DNA of 62,772 bases, taken from Corynebacterium ulceribovis DSM 45146. GTDB taxonomy: Bacteria > Actinomycetota > Actinomycetes > Mycobacteriales > Mycobacteriaceae. The stretch spans positions 595,242 through 658,013 of the forward strand of contig NZ_AQUY01000002.1 of assembly GCF_000372445.1 (NCBI RefSeq). The letters are read 5' to 3'. A program made the translations under genes and the position numbers. Below, one piece after another: positions 38,825-48,841 of this stretch; positions within the stretch are counted from its first letter, which is position 1, and every line of letters begins with the position of its first letter. The notes below the pieces were generated by a model. That model had not been told where the DNA came from. It saw only the letters and a list, made by a program, of their open reading frames with translations, and made no database searches.

Positions 38825-39649
38825 ATGTCTTTCGTCCCGCAAGAAGCTGTATTTACCGAACGCACCCCACGCATTGTCGCCGCCGGCAAACTGCACCGCG
38901 CCGCCCAGCGCCGCAAAGTTGGTTTGTTCCTCACTGAAGGCTTCAACTCCGTTGAGGCAGCACTGCAGACCGGCATTGCGCAGGAGGTATTTGTTACGGA
39001 AAGTGCCCGCGAAAGGTTCTTTTCGCTTCTTGACGCAACGACTACCGACGTTTCGGTGATTGACGATCGCGCCGCCAAGACGCTAGCAGACACGGTTACT
39101 TCCACTGGTCTTTTCGCGGTATGCCGGAGCAACCTAGTCAGCTACACGGCAGCCATTTCGTCAGCAAGCGAAAAAACCCCACTGGTAGCGGTGCCGGTGG
39201 AAACTGCCGAACCTGGCAACGCGGGGACGGTGATCCGGGTGGCGGACGCGGTGGGTGCTGGCGCTGTGGTGTTCGCTGGGGAGACCGTGGATCCGCTGAG
39301 TGGGAAAGTGGTGCGGGCTTCGGCAGGGTCGTCGTTCCATATTCCGGTGGCGCGGGAAGCGAATATTCTGGCGGTGATTGAGGAGCTGCGGGAGCAGGAC
39401 TTCCAGATTTTGGCGACCGCTGCGGATGGCGAAATTGACCTTGCAGAGGCTGCTAACGCCGGTGCCGATGGCGTGTTGGGCCAGCCGACTGCGTGGCTGT
39501 TTGGCAACGAGGCTCATGGCCTGCCGCAGGAACTGCAAAATGAAGCAGACCTGCGGGTACGGATTCCGATTCGTGGGCGGGCGGAATCGCTGAACTTGGC
39601 GACGGCAGCGTCGATCTGTTTGTGGGAATCCGCGAAGGCTCTGGGCTGA
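38825..39649 (+). CDS. SpoU/TrmH-family rRNA (2'-O) methyltransferase
   Basis: A 274-residue SPOUT enzyme with an N-terminal substrate-binding domain (RIVAAGKLHRAAQRRKVGLF, EGFNSVEAAL) and the knotted SAM domain: motif 1 EPGNAGTVIRVADAVGAGAV, motif 2 LFGNEAHGLPQEL, motif 3 IPIRGRAESLNLATAASI. It methylates a ribose, most likely in 23S rRNA; the exact base is not readable. This gene between rplT and pheS is usual in actinobacteria, where it directly precedes pheS. Here the accessory block 39.7-45.1 kb is in between. Confidence 0.88.
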   Translation: MSFVPQEAVFTERTPRIVAAGKLHRAAQRRKVGLFLTEGFNSVEAALQTGIAQEVFVTESARERFFSLLDATTTDVSVIDDRAAKTLADTVTSTGLFAVCRSNLVSYTAAISSASEKTPLVAVPVETAEPGNAGTVIRVADAVGAGAVVFAGETVDPLSGKVVRASAGSSFHIPVAREANILAVIEELREQDFQILATAADGEIDLAEAANAGADGVLGQPTAWLFGNEAHGLPQELQNEADLRVRIPIRGRAESLNLATAASICLWESAKALG

Positions 39650-39692
39650 CCGCGGTTAGCTGGGGGCTATGCTGCGTGTCTTGGTAGGGCAG

Positions 39693-41033
39693 CTAGCGTA
39701 GAATTCGGCGCGCAAACGGTACCGAATCCGCTAAGGAACGCGGAACTGTTTCACCATGGTCGGTGTTGTACCACTTCACCACAACCTCACGGTTGCCCGA
39801 CCCGCCTGCAGAACCAGCTCCGGCGGCGAACTGCTTCAGCCACATTTCAGAGTTCAGGGCCAACCCGATTGGTGTTGGAACGTCGTAGTCTTGCAGGCCG
39901 TGCGCAAGGAACACTGGGCGGTCATAGCCGCTTGTCGGCGTGCCCATGTATTTGCGGAGCGCACCTTCGATCCCCGGCAGGCTTCGCAGCGGCTTGGTGA
40001 ACATGCGAGCAACATTCGTACCGTCGAGGGCGTCTTGCATTTCACCGAGGCAAGTGGTTTCAGCGGCATCGACCATCTTCTTGCCCTCCGCGGTGAGTGT
40101 CGAATCGATATCGAATTGTGGGTAGGCGTCGCGGAATCCGGCGAGGATATACGCTGTGTACGCGTTCATGGCAGCTGGCATTGGCACAGGTGGGAATGTT
40201 GGGCCGCCGGCGATAACCAGCTCTTCGATGTAGGCAGGCGCACCAGTTGCAATGGTGCCACGGAAATCTAAGCCGGCAGCTTTCGAATTAGCGGTGGCTT
40301 TATGGGCGACATGAAGCGCGGCACCGCCGCCTTGTGACTGGCCGATGACAGCCCACTTCTTGGCAAGCTGATTGCCAGCGGTAGTGGACCGAGCAGTGAG
40401 AACGGCATCGGTAACCGAGCGAGCGGTAGTGGTGCCGTTGAGGTAGCTCATCAGACCTGGGGTGCCGAGGCCGACATAGTCTGCCGCAACGATTGCGTAT
40501 CCTTCGCGCAGCCACTGGTTAAGGTAGTCGCGGTCGCGGCCGGAAGGCACATTGATACTCGGCGCGCACTGGTCCGCTAGGCCGACGGTGCCATGTGACC
40601 ACGCCATCACTGGCCAGCCACCTTCGGGTGCGGTGCCCTGCGGAAGGAAAACAGTGGCGGTTGCTGCCGCAACCTTGCCGTGCTGGTTGATAGTGCTGTA
40701 GGAAAAGCGGAGCTGAGTAGCGGAGTCGGCTAGGCCAACCGATGGGGCGAGGGGAACCTCTGCCATGAGCTTTCCTGGCTCTGCCGGTGGGGTGGTGATG
40801 ACCAGTCCACTGTCATTGGTGGGTTCGGTGTATTTCTTAACCGGCTTCATCGGGGAGCCCTTTTTCACCGCAGACGGTGGCGTTGCATCAGCGATGCCCT
40901 TGAATGCTTCCGATGACTGTGCTGATACGGAGGCGGGCGCAGCGACGGTGGCGCCGACGAGCGCTGCAGTGACAATCGCCGTGGCGGTGGCTTTGGCAGC
41001 GGCATGGAAACTGACTTTTCCGGAGAGTGACAT
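39693..41033 (-). CDS. Secreted triacylglycerol lipase (LIP family)
   Basis: A 446-residue alpha/beta-hydrolase with a Sec signal peptide (hydrophobic core ~15-35, cleavage likely after VSA in ASVSAQSS). The nucleophile elbow is GQSQGGGAA (Ser ~232), with acid and His candidates in HGLQDYD (~381) and NTDHGET (~423). This fits the secretory lipase family known from lipophilic corynebacteria and fungi. It probably frees fatty acids from host or environmental lipids. AAGGAA precedes the ATG. It is convergent with the rRNA methyltransferase and divergent from the lipoprotein. Confidence 0.88.
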   Translation of the reverse strand: MSLSGKVSFHAAAKATATAIVTAALVGATVAAPASVSAQSSEAFKGIADATPPSAVKKGSPMKPVKKYTEPTNDSGLVITTPPAEPGKLMAEVPLAPSVGLADSATQLRFSYSTINQHGKVAAATATVFLPQGTAPEGGWPVMAWSHGTVGLADQCAPSINVPSGRDRDYLNQWLREGYAIVAADYVGLGTPGLMSYLNGTTTARSVTDAVLTARSTTAGNQLAKKWAVIGQSQGGGAALHVAHKATANSKAAGLDFRGTIATGAPAYIEELVIAGGPTFPPVPMPAAMNAYTAYILAGFRDAYPQFDIDSTLTAEGKKMVDAAETTCLGEMQDALDGTNVARMFTKPLRSLPGIEGALRKYMGTPTSGYDRPVFLAHGLQDYDVPTPIGLALNSEMWLKQFAAGAGSAGGSGNREVVVKWYNTDHGETVPRSLADSVPFARRILR

Positions 41034-41501
41034 GAGGTTCCTTGGTCAGGTTTAATGGCAAAACTAACTTGTTGTCAGGTTAGGTCAGGGGCGTCTGTTT
41101 ATTGGTGGAGTTTCTAAATTTGACTGTTTTCTGCGGTGCGCAGGGGGTTAGCAATCGTGCTAGTGCGACGTGCGTTTCTACGGTCACCAAAAGTTCAGTA
41201 AATGTTCAGGTTTACATTTTTGGAGAAACTGCAGGCTGCGGTGAATTCGCAGGAGCGGCAGGTGGCTGTTTTGGGATTGGTATTGGTATCTAAGTGTTTT
41301 GACTGGTGAATAGCTAGGAGTTGTTTGGTAATCAAAAGGTTAAAAGCCCGTCTGTGACGTCGAATGTGTGACGTTCTTCGCAAACTCACAGCGCATGTGA
41401 CGCCGCACCTGTGATATCTATTTTTGTGGGTCAGTGAGAGGGGGGAACTGACCTGGCCGCTACGAGACAAGCGGCATGTGGAAAGTGGAGGGGGTGAAGC
41501 G
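41034..41501. other. Divergent 468-bp gap between lipase and lipoprotein
   Basis: No gene recognised. It is more A+T-rich than its surroundings. It must hold promoters for both genes. GGTTAGGT (41075) is only half of a DtxR-type site. A cluster of TGTGACG words lies at 41353-41402. Confidence 0.5.
41353..41402. promoter_or_regulatory. Cluster of TGTGACG words
   Basis: Direct copies of TGTGACG at 41353, 41367 and 41396, plus the inverted pair TCACA-N5-TGTGA at 41386-41400, about 100-150 bp before the lipoprotein start. The half-site recalls CRP/GlxR sites, but the spacing does not fit TGTGA-N6-TCACA. Confidence 0.35.
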
Positions 41502-42188
41502 ATGCGAATCGCCAGACTGTTTGCTGCGGCGCTTGGGGGAGTGCTTGTAGCAAACATCGTTGGGTGCTCCGGTGCGCAATGGGGGGTTCTGGCTGACACT
41601 AGTCAGCCGACGGAGCCACACAGCGACTCTGACAGTTCGCACGTTTCATCCCCTTTAGCGGAAAACGAGGCGAACCAGCCGGTGGACCTTGCCGAGACTA
41701 AGCACTTCAAAAACCGAAAAGGCAACGCGCCGCTGAAGGCCGACGGCTTTTACGACTACAACGTTGCAGGCTTCGAACTCTTTGATATCTGCGCCGAGCT
41801 GGACGGGTACGACCTAGCGAAGCATGGGTTGGAGCGTGTAGGCAAAGGTGACTTACCAAAATACTTTGGAGTGATTTGCTCCGTACAACCAATTTCCGAT
41901 GGGCCGCATGAAGACTTCGTCACCATCTTTAGCTCAAGATCGCCTTTGGAAGAGCTAGAGGAGGACGGCAGGCTGACCGACCGGTCGATGAATGATTCAG
42001 GTCTAGAAGTCTCGACGTATCATGCCGCAAATAGTCAGACCCATTGCATGCACGCGGTGCCTACGCCAGGTGGTGTCGTAGGAATTTCATCTACTGGACT
42101 AGTTTTTCGTGATTATGAAAAGAACTGTGAGCGAGCGAAAGAGAATTTCGACTTGCTCGTAATTGATCTGCTGTTGGGGGAACAGTGA
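41502..42188 (+). CDS. Lipoprotein, possibly DUF3558-like
   Basis: A 228-residue protein with a lipobox signal peptide (LGGVLVANIVGCSG; lipidated Cys ~residue 22), a Ser/Pro/Glu-rich linker, then a folded domain with several Cys (FDICAELDGYD, FGVICSVQP, CMHAVP, NCERA). The fold pattern recalls DUF3558 lipoproteins of mycolata, but I am not certain. I chose the ATG after GGAGGGGG, since it gives a proper signal peptide. Its stop overlaps the next gene's GTG (GTGA), so the two proteins are probably made together and act together at the cell surface. Confidence 0.78.
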   Translation: MRIARLFAAALGGVLVANIVGCSGAQWGVLADTSQPTEPHSDSDSSHVSSPLAENEANQPVDLAETKHFKNRKGNAPLKADGFYDYNVAGFELFDICAELDGYDLAKHGLERVGKGDLPKYFGVICSVQPISDGPHEDFVTIFSSRSPLEELEEDGRLTDRSMNDSGLEVSTYHAANSQTHCMHAVPTPGGVVGISSTGLVFRDYEKNCERAKENFDLLVIDLLLGEQ

Positions 42189-43924
42189 TTGAAATTGATC
42201 TTGAGTCGCTAAAAGGTGCTTCGGGAAAAGTCGGCACTGCGCTTGAAAGTGTCATGGAGGACCAAGCGTCTTTAGAATTGACCACGGGACTTGGCGTCTA
42301 TTCCAGAGCCCCAGGCCTGCAGCACGCCTTTGCTCAGCATTCGACAGCTGTGTCAGGTGCAGCTGGTTCTGGAACGGAAACCATCGGTAACTATTCAAGT
42401 TTCTTCGCGTGGATCGGTAGCAATCTCAAAAGCTTCTCCGACTTTTTTGATCAGCAGGAACAAGCTAATGCGAAAGCGCTGGAGAACGCACAGGATGGCG
42501 TCAATACGGTGTCACGGTTCGCTGCATATTTAGCGGATCGGCCGAAGTGGTCAGAAGGGGCGCTTGCCTTTACTCCGCCGACTGGGGCAGTGGAAGCCGC
42601 GACGCCGCTTGCGGCTTTGCTTCCGCAGTTCAGCAGTACTAACGACGCCGCGGTCGAAGCGATGGTCGATTTCTGGAACAGCGCTGCCAAGAATATGAAT
42701 AGTGCTTTGACCCAGCTTGCTAGCGCTCGGTCAGACCTGTTGAGTTCGAACCAAGGCTCATATATCGATGGCGCAGTGGACACACTCGACAAGGTGATTT
42801 CTCGTGGCCAAGCATTTGAAGCAAACGCCACGTCAATGGCTACTTTTGTGGGCACTATTCCGGGCACCCGCAAAGCCACATTGACCGCGTTGGAACTGAT
42901 TCAGGCTGAAACTGCACTCATTTTGAATCCAGTCGTTCGCCTAGCTGTCCAGCGAGCGGAAATTGCAGCGCTAATGACCGGTCCTTACCAAGCCGGGTTG
43001 ACGGCGTCGGTACCGCCAATCACAGATCTGTCCCAACCGCCGACAAATGGCTCAAGCGCGACCGTCAATATCGGCGGCAATGACGCAGTGCACGGCACGA
43101 TGAACAGCCCGCTCAACAACGTTGGCGCGCAGGGGATTTCTGCGGCCAATACGGTTGCCGCCAGCCACGCAGCCGGCGCGCAAGTCCCGCCGCAACTTGC
43201 TGGCGCTAACGCCATGGCCCCCGGTGCAGCGGTTAACCCAGTCAATACCTTCGGTGGCCCGAACGGCGGCGGATACAACGGACCATTCGGCGGGGCAGGC
43301 GCCCCTACCGGTGGATACTCGGGTGTAGGTGGAAACGGAATGGGCACTGCTGGCCCCTTGACGCGGTTTGGTGCCAACGGCGTGGGAAATTTTGCGCAGC
43401 AAGGCCAGACTTTCGCCGCGGCAGGGACTCCGGGTCAGCAAGGGAAAATGTCTCTGCTGCAGGCAATGACAGGGCAGTATCCGGGCGGGCCATTGGCTGC
43501 ACCGGGCAGTCGTGGCGCAGGTGGTTCAGCAAATAGTAACGGCCCTGGCGGTTTGGGAAGTCCAGGGCAGTCAGGCGCTGGCCAGATGGCCGGGTATGCA
43601 GCTAATCCGCGTGGGTTTGCCGGCAGTCCTGGTGCGAACGCCGGTATTCCGGGCTCTGGCCATAGTCCTGCACCTGGCGCCACCAGTTCGCACGGTGGCG
43701 TCCGTGGCGGGAGCGGAACGGCGGTGATGGCGTCACCAAGCAAAAGCGGTGGGCGCGGAACGGTGGTGGCTGGTAGCGGCGGTCGGCACAACCGTAACCA
43801 CACGGAGCCTGGTGTGGAGGCGGTGCGGATTCATCCGATTGAGTTGGCGGCGAATGCCCGGGAGCTGGTGGGTGAGTTGCCGCTGACGACGCCGCGGGTG
43901 ATTGGGGAACAGGTCCGCGGCTAA
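42185..43924 (+). CDS. Gly-rich protein with helical N-terminal domain (possible type VII secretion substrate)
   Basis: I do not recognise a named family. The 579 residues split in two. An N-terminal region (~1-285) of Ala/Ser-rich amphipathic helices has no signal peptide and contains FWNSAAKNMNSAL. A disordered, Gly/Pro/Ala/Asn-rich region (~290-540; NTFGGPNGGGYNGPFGGAG) follows, then a short conserved-looking tail (VRIHPIELAANARELVGELP). Helical head plus Gly-rich tail, without a Sec signal, resembles ESX substrates of the EspB/PPE type; that is inference. The GTG start overlaps the lipoprotein stop by 4 bases. No ESX machinery is in the window. Confidence 0.65.
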   Translation: MIEIDLESLKGASGKVGTALESVMEDQASLELTTGLGVYSRAPGLQHAFAQHSTAVSGAAGSGTETIGNYSSFFAWIGSNLKSFSDFFDQQEQANAKALENAQDGVNTVSRFAAYLADRPKWSEGALAFTPPTGAVEAATPLAALLPQFSSTNDAAVEAMVDFWNSAAKNMNSALTQLASARSDLLSSNQGSYIDGAVDTLDKVISRGQAFEANATSMATFVGTIPGTRKATLTALELIQAETALILNPVVRLAVQRAEIAALMTGPYQAGLTASVPPITDLSQPPTNGSSATVNIGGNDAVHGTMNSPLNNVGAQGISAANTVAASHAAGAQVPPQLAGANAMAPGAAVNPVNTFGGPNGGGYNGPFGGAGAPTGGYSGVGGNGMGTAGPLTRFGANGVGNFAQQGQTFAAAGTPGQQGKMSLLQAMTGQYPGGPLAAPGSRGAGGSANSNGPGGLGSPGQSGAGQMAGYAANPRGFAGSPGANAGIPGSGHSPAPGATSSHGGVRGGSGTAVMASPSKSGGRGTVVAGSGGRHNRNHTEPGVEAVRIHPIELAANARELVGELPLTTPRVIGEQVRG

Positions 43925-44048
43925 GGCACCACCGCCGATGCAGTATCCACCGAAAGTCCTAGGCGAAAGTCAGCCGAACGGCCGATACGCCTGTCTGAGC
44001 GAACCAATACGCTGAGGAAGTATTTGCTCCAGATGGCGAAGGCTTCCA

Positions 44049-45074
44049 ATGATTTCCCTTATTGCTTTCATCCCCGGCGCGGTGCTGACCGTCATCGCAC
44101 TGATTCGGTTGGCGCGCGAACCCCGCCGAATCTCCAACGGCGTTTTCATTCTCGCCGCCGGGCTATTCATGTGGCTTGGTTTGACGGTAATCATCGGCTT
44201 CATCGACCCGGCAGCTGCTGGGGTGTTCATGGGGCTGTCTTTACTTATGGTCGTTGGGCTAATTATCGCTATTGGGGCAAGTCTGATGGCCAACGGCATC
44301 ATTGTGGTGCGCAAGGAGGGGCTGCGCGCTTCCACAGTCCTGGCGTTCGCGGCGGGGTTGGCGATTCTGGCTGGGTTCTTCGGCGGTTTGCTGCTCATTT
44401 CCGGCGCGCTGCATCCGATCCCATCGTGGCTATTCACCATCGGGCTGATTATTGTGCAGTGCGGAATCGTGCTGTTTCTGCAGCTCATCGGATTTTATAT
44501 CACCACGAAGGTGTACCGCGGCCGCCGTGTTCCACAGAATGTGGATGCCATTGTCGCTTTGGGCTGTGGGCTGCGGAATGGGGAAGAGGTCACGCCGCTG
44601 CTGGCGTCGCGGTTGGACCGTGCGAAGGAACTATATGACGATGCTCGTGCGCATGGGCATACCCCGGTGCTGGTTGCCTCCGGTGGTCAAGGTCGGGACG
44701 AAAAGGTGCCAGAGGCCGTTGCGATGGCCCGCTATTTGACTGCGCGGGGAGTGCCATCTCATGACGTGGTTGTTGAGGATAGGTCCACCACCACGATGGA
44801 AAACCTGAAGTTCTCCACGAACCTGCTTGAGGAGCGATTTGGCAGGAAGGATTTCAATGCGGTCATCGCTACCAGTGACTTCCACGCTTTTCGTGCCGGT
44901 TTGCTTGCCCGGAAGAATGGCTTCACCTATCAGGCCACGGGTGGCCGTACTGCCCGCTATTACTACCCGACAGCGTTCCTCCGCGAGTTCGTTGCTGTCC
45001 TTACTTATAGCCCGGTGACGTTGGTTGCGGTGTACGGGTTGGTGACGGCGTCTGCAATCCTTTCGCAGCTTTAA
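44049..45074 (+). CDS. Membrane protein with DUF218 (YdcF/ElyC-like) domain
   Basis: A 341-residue protein. About five transmembrane helices (~1-155) precede a DUF218 domain (~165-325) with VDAIVALGCGLRNGEEVTPL, VASGGQGRDEKVPEA, VEDRSTTTMENLKFS and ATSDFHAFRAGLLAR, and a final hydrophobic helix. Related E. coli proteins (ElyC, SanA, YdcF) affect envelope integrity; the enzymatic activity is unknown. GAAGG precedes the ATG. Copy 9 of the 11-base word begins 4 bases after the stop. Confidence 0.87.
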   Translation: MISLIAFIPGAVLTVIALIRLAREPRRISNGVFILAAGLFMWLGLTVIIGFIDPAAAGVFMGLSLLMVVGLIIAIGASLMANGIIVVRKEGLRASTVLAFAAGLAILAGFFGGLLLISGALHPIPSWLFTIGLIIVQCGIVLFLQLIGFYITTKVYRGRRVPQNVDAIVALGCGLRNGEEVTPLLASRLDRAKELYDDARAHGHTPVLVASGGQGRDEKVPEAVAMARYLTARGVPSHDVVVEDRSTTTMENLKFSTNLLEERFGRKDFNAVIATSDFHAFRAGLLARKNGFTYQATGGRTARYYYPTAFLREFVAVLTYSPVTLVAVYGLVTASAILSQL

Positions 45075-45077
45075 TTT

Positions 45078-45088
45078 GCTTATTGACG
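45078..45088 (+). repeat. 11-base dispersed word, copy 9 (intergenic)
   Basis: Exact GCTTATTGACG, four bases after the DUF218 gene stop and before the pheS promoter. Confidence 0.85.
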
Positions 45089-45150
45089 AAAAGGGGCTTG
45101 GCAACTTCGCAGCCCGGTGACCCCTGCGCCGCGCAGTGTCTGAGCTCTGA

Positions 45151-46239
<1,089 letters not shown>

Positions 46240-46277
46240 TTCAGTAATCAGGAATTTAGGAAGGAAATCCACCCGAA

Positions 46278-48767
46278 ATGTTCGTCCCACAGTCCTGGAT
46301 TACTGACGTTGTCGCCCAGGCAAACCCACAGTGGTCCGTAACCCCAGCTGAACTCGATGCAGGCCTGAACCGCGTCGGGTTCGAAACTGAAGAACATGCC
46401 CCACTGCCCGCTATCCAGGGACCACTGGTCCTCGGCATCGTGGAGCAGATTGAAGAGCTCACCGAGTTTAAGAAGCCAATCCGCTACTGCCAAGTTAACG
46501 TCGGCCAAGCCAACGGCACCGGTGAACTGCAAGGCATTATTTGCGGCGCCCGCAACTTTGCTGAAGGTGACATGGTGATTGTCGCGCTGCCAGGTGCAGA
46601 ACTGCCTGGCGGTTTCAAGATTTCGGCGCGCCAAACCTACGGCCACATCTCGAACGGCATGATTTGCTCCGCTGCGGAACTCGGCTTGACCGCATCGTCG
46701 GCCGGCATCCAGGTTGTTGAACCAACCCTGGGCCAGCCTGGTGACGACGCACTCGGCCTCGTCGGCTCCGATGATGAACTCTTTGAAGTAAACATCACCC
46801 CAGACCGCGGTTATGGCCTGTCGCTGCGTGGTCTCGGCCGCGAAGTCGCATCGGCTTTCGGCCTGAAGTACGCCGACCCGGTAGGTGACGTCCAGGAACT
46901 ACCAGTCGACGGCGACGCCCCAATCCAGGTGAAAGTGGATGAGGAAACTCAGTGCGTCCGCTTCGGTGTCCGCACAGTCACGGGCATTGACCCGAAGGCC
47001 GTGACCCCATGGGCTATTCAGCGTCGTCTGTACCTTGCCGGTCAGCGCCCAGTGAACGTTCCAACTGACGTCACCAACTACGTCATGTTCACCCTCGGCC
47101 TGCCAATGCACGCCTTCGACGCCGAGAAAATCACTGGCGACCTGCACGTGCGCAATGCCAAAGCAGGGGAGCAGCTGACCACTCTTGATGACGTCACTCG
47201 CAAGCTCAGCCCAGAAGATGTCGTCATTTGCGATGACACTGCGCCGCAGTCGCTGGCTGGTGTCATGGGCGGCACCACCTCTGAGATCGGCGATAACACC
47301 ACCGACGTGCACTTTGAAGCTGCAGTATGGAACCCAACTCGGGTGTTCCGCACCGGCCGCCGCCACAAGCTGTCTTCGGAAGCGTCCCGTCGCTATGAAC
47401 GCAAGGTCGATGCCACCTTGGTGGAAAAGGCGCTTGACATGGCCGCCCAAATGCTGGTGGACATCGCTGGCGGCACCATTCACCAGGGCCGCACCTTGGT
47501 GGGCGACGCCCCGGCTCCAGCACCAATCAAGTTCGCTGAAAACCGGCCAAGTGAGGTCGCGGGTGTGGACTACGCCCCAGGCACCACCGTCCGCCACCTG
47601 GAAGAGGTTGGTTGCACCATTTCTGACCTCGGCAATGGCGATCTAGAAGTCACCCCTCCGACGTGGCGTCTGGACTTGACCATGGGCGCTGACCTCGTAG
47701 AGGAAGTGCTGCGCCTCGAGGGCCTGGATTCCATCACCCCGAAGCTGCCTGCGGCGCCGGCTGGCCGCGGTTTGAGCTTGCGTCAGCGTCGCCGCCGCGC
47801 GGTGGGATACGCACTGGCCCACGCTGGTTACCTGGAGATTCTGCCAACGCCATTTACCTCGAACGCTGTCTTCGACCAGTGGGGCCTGGCAGCTGACGAT
47901 CCGCGCCGCAACACTGTCAAGGTGCTCAACCCACTCGAGTCTGACTACGGTCAGCTGGGCACCACCTTGCTGCCAGCAATGATGGATGCGCTTAAGCGCA
48001 ACGTTGCCCGTGGCCAGACTGATGTTGAGCTGTACGGCGTTGAGCAGGTGGCCTTCAGCGTCGACAACGGTCAAACCCCAATCCTGCCGACGTCTGCGGA
48101 ACCATCCGCGGAGGAGCTTGCGCATCTGCTGAGCACCCTGCCGCATCAGCCGCTGCATGTTGCCACGATTGCGGCCGGCAACACTGTCTTGAACACGCCA
48201 TGGGGCAAGTCCCGGCCATACGGTCTGGTGGATGCGATTGAGGCAGCCCGCACGGTTGCCCGCGCCGCCGGAGTGGAGTTGGAGTTGCGCAATGCGGAAG
48301 TGTTGCCGTGGCACCCGGGTCGTTGTGCAGAATTGCTTGTTGACGGACACGTAGTCGGTCACGCTGGTGAGCTGCATCCGAAGGTTTTGGTCGAAATGGG
48401 CCTGCCAGAGCGCACGTGCGCCATGGAAATCGATCTGGATGCGTTGCCGTTGGTAGAAAATCTGCCAGCACCAGTGCTGTCGCCGTACCCAGCGGTCAAC
48501 CAGGACGTTGCCGTTGTGGTGTCGGAAGACATGCCAGCAGCGAAGGTGGAAGCTGCCTTACGATCCGGTGCCGGTGAGCTTCTCGAGGAGATCCGTCTTT
48601 TCGACATTTACCGCTCGGAACAGCTGGGCGCTGACAAGAAGTCTTTGGCGTTTGCGCTGCGATTCCGTGCTGGCGACCGGACGCTGACCGAAGATGAAGC
48701 ATCTGAAGGCCGTCTTGCTGCAATCAAGGCTGCCGAAGCTGCAGTGGGGGCGGAAGTTCGCGGGTAG
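46278..48767 (+). CDS. pheT: Phenylalanine-tRNA ligase beta subunit
   Basis: The structural and editing partner of PheS. The 829 residues contain an N-terminal EMAP-like tRNA-binding domain (~40-150), the B3/B4 editing domain (~210-390), B5 (~410-480), a catalytic-like core, and a C-terminal ferredoxin-fold anticodon-binding domain (~735-829; SPYPAVNQDVAVVVSEDMP). Length and domain order are normal. AGGAAGGAAA lies in front of the ATG. Confidence 0.96.
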   Translation: MFVPQSWITDVVAQANPQWSVTPAELDAGLNRVGFETEEHAPLPAIQGPLVLGIVEQIEELTEFKKPIRYCQVNVGQANGTGELQGIICGARNFAEGDMVIVALPGAELPGGFKISARQTYGHISNGMICSAAELGLTASSAGIQVVEPTLGQPGDDALGLVGSDDELFEVNITPDRGYGLSLRGLGREVASAFGLKYADPVGDVQELPVDGDAPIQVKVDEETQCVRFGVRTVTGIDPKAVTPWAIQRRLYLAGQRPVNVPTDVTNYVMFTLGLPMHAFDAEKITGDLHVRNAKAGEQLTTLDDVTRKLSPEDVVICDDTAPQSLAGVMGGTTSEIGDNTTDVHFEAAVWNPTRVFRTGRRHKLSSEASRRYERKVDATLVEKALDMAAQMLVDIAGGTIHQGRTLVGDAPAPAPIKFAENRPSEVAGVDYAPGTTVRHLEEVGCTISDLGNGDLEVTPPTWRLDLTMGADLVEEVLRLEGLDSITPKLPAAPAGRGLSLRQRRRRAVGYALAHAGYLEILPTPFTSNAVFDQWGLAADDPRRNTVKVLNPLESDYGQLGTTLLPAMMDALKRNVARGQTDVELYGVEQVAFSVDNGQTPILPTSAEPSAEELAHLLSTLPHQPLHVATIAAGNTVLNTPWGKSRPYGLVDAIEAARTVARAAGVELELRNAEVLPWHPGRCAELLVDGHVVGHAGELHPKVLVEMGLPERTCAMEIDLDALPLVENLPAPVLSPYPAVNQDVAVVVSEDMPAAKVEAALRSGAGELLEEIRLFDIYRSEQLGADKKSLAFALRFRAGDRTLTEDEASEGRLAAIKAAEAAVGAEVRG

Positions 48768-48797
48768 CATCGCGCGAGTCCGCACCACACCCGCGGA

Positions 48798-48834
48798 TGA
48801 ATATCTTGCAATAGGTTGAATAAATTGCCATACT
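48798..48834 (+). promoter_or_regulatory. argC promoter with ArgR-box-like direct repeats
   Basis: TTGCAA (48806-48811), 17 bases, CATACT (48829-48834), seven bases, ATG: a leaderless promoter. Two similar words, TGAATATCTTGCA (48798) and TGAATAAATTGCC (48817), overlap it. TGAATA is the left half of the ARG box, and ArgR is encoded in this operon, so repression by ArgR-arginine is likely. Confidence 0.55.
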
Positions 48835-48841
48835 GGGTGGT

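Noticed and set aside
41068..41090. Possible DtxR iron box upstream of the lipase
   Set aside because: Only a half-site (GGTTAGGT); the second half of the palindrome is missing.
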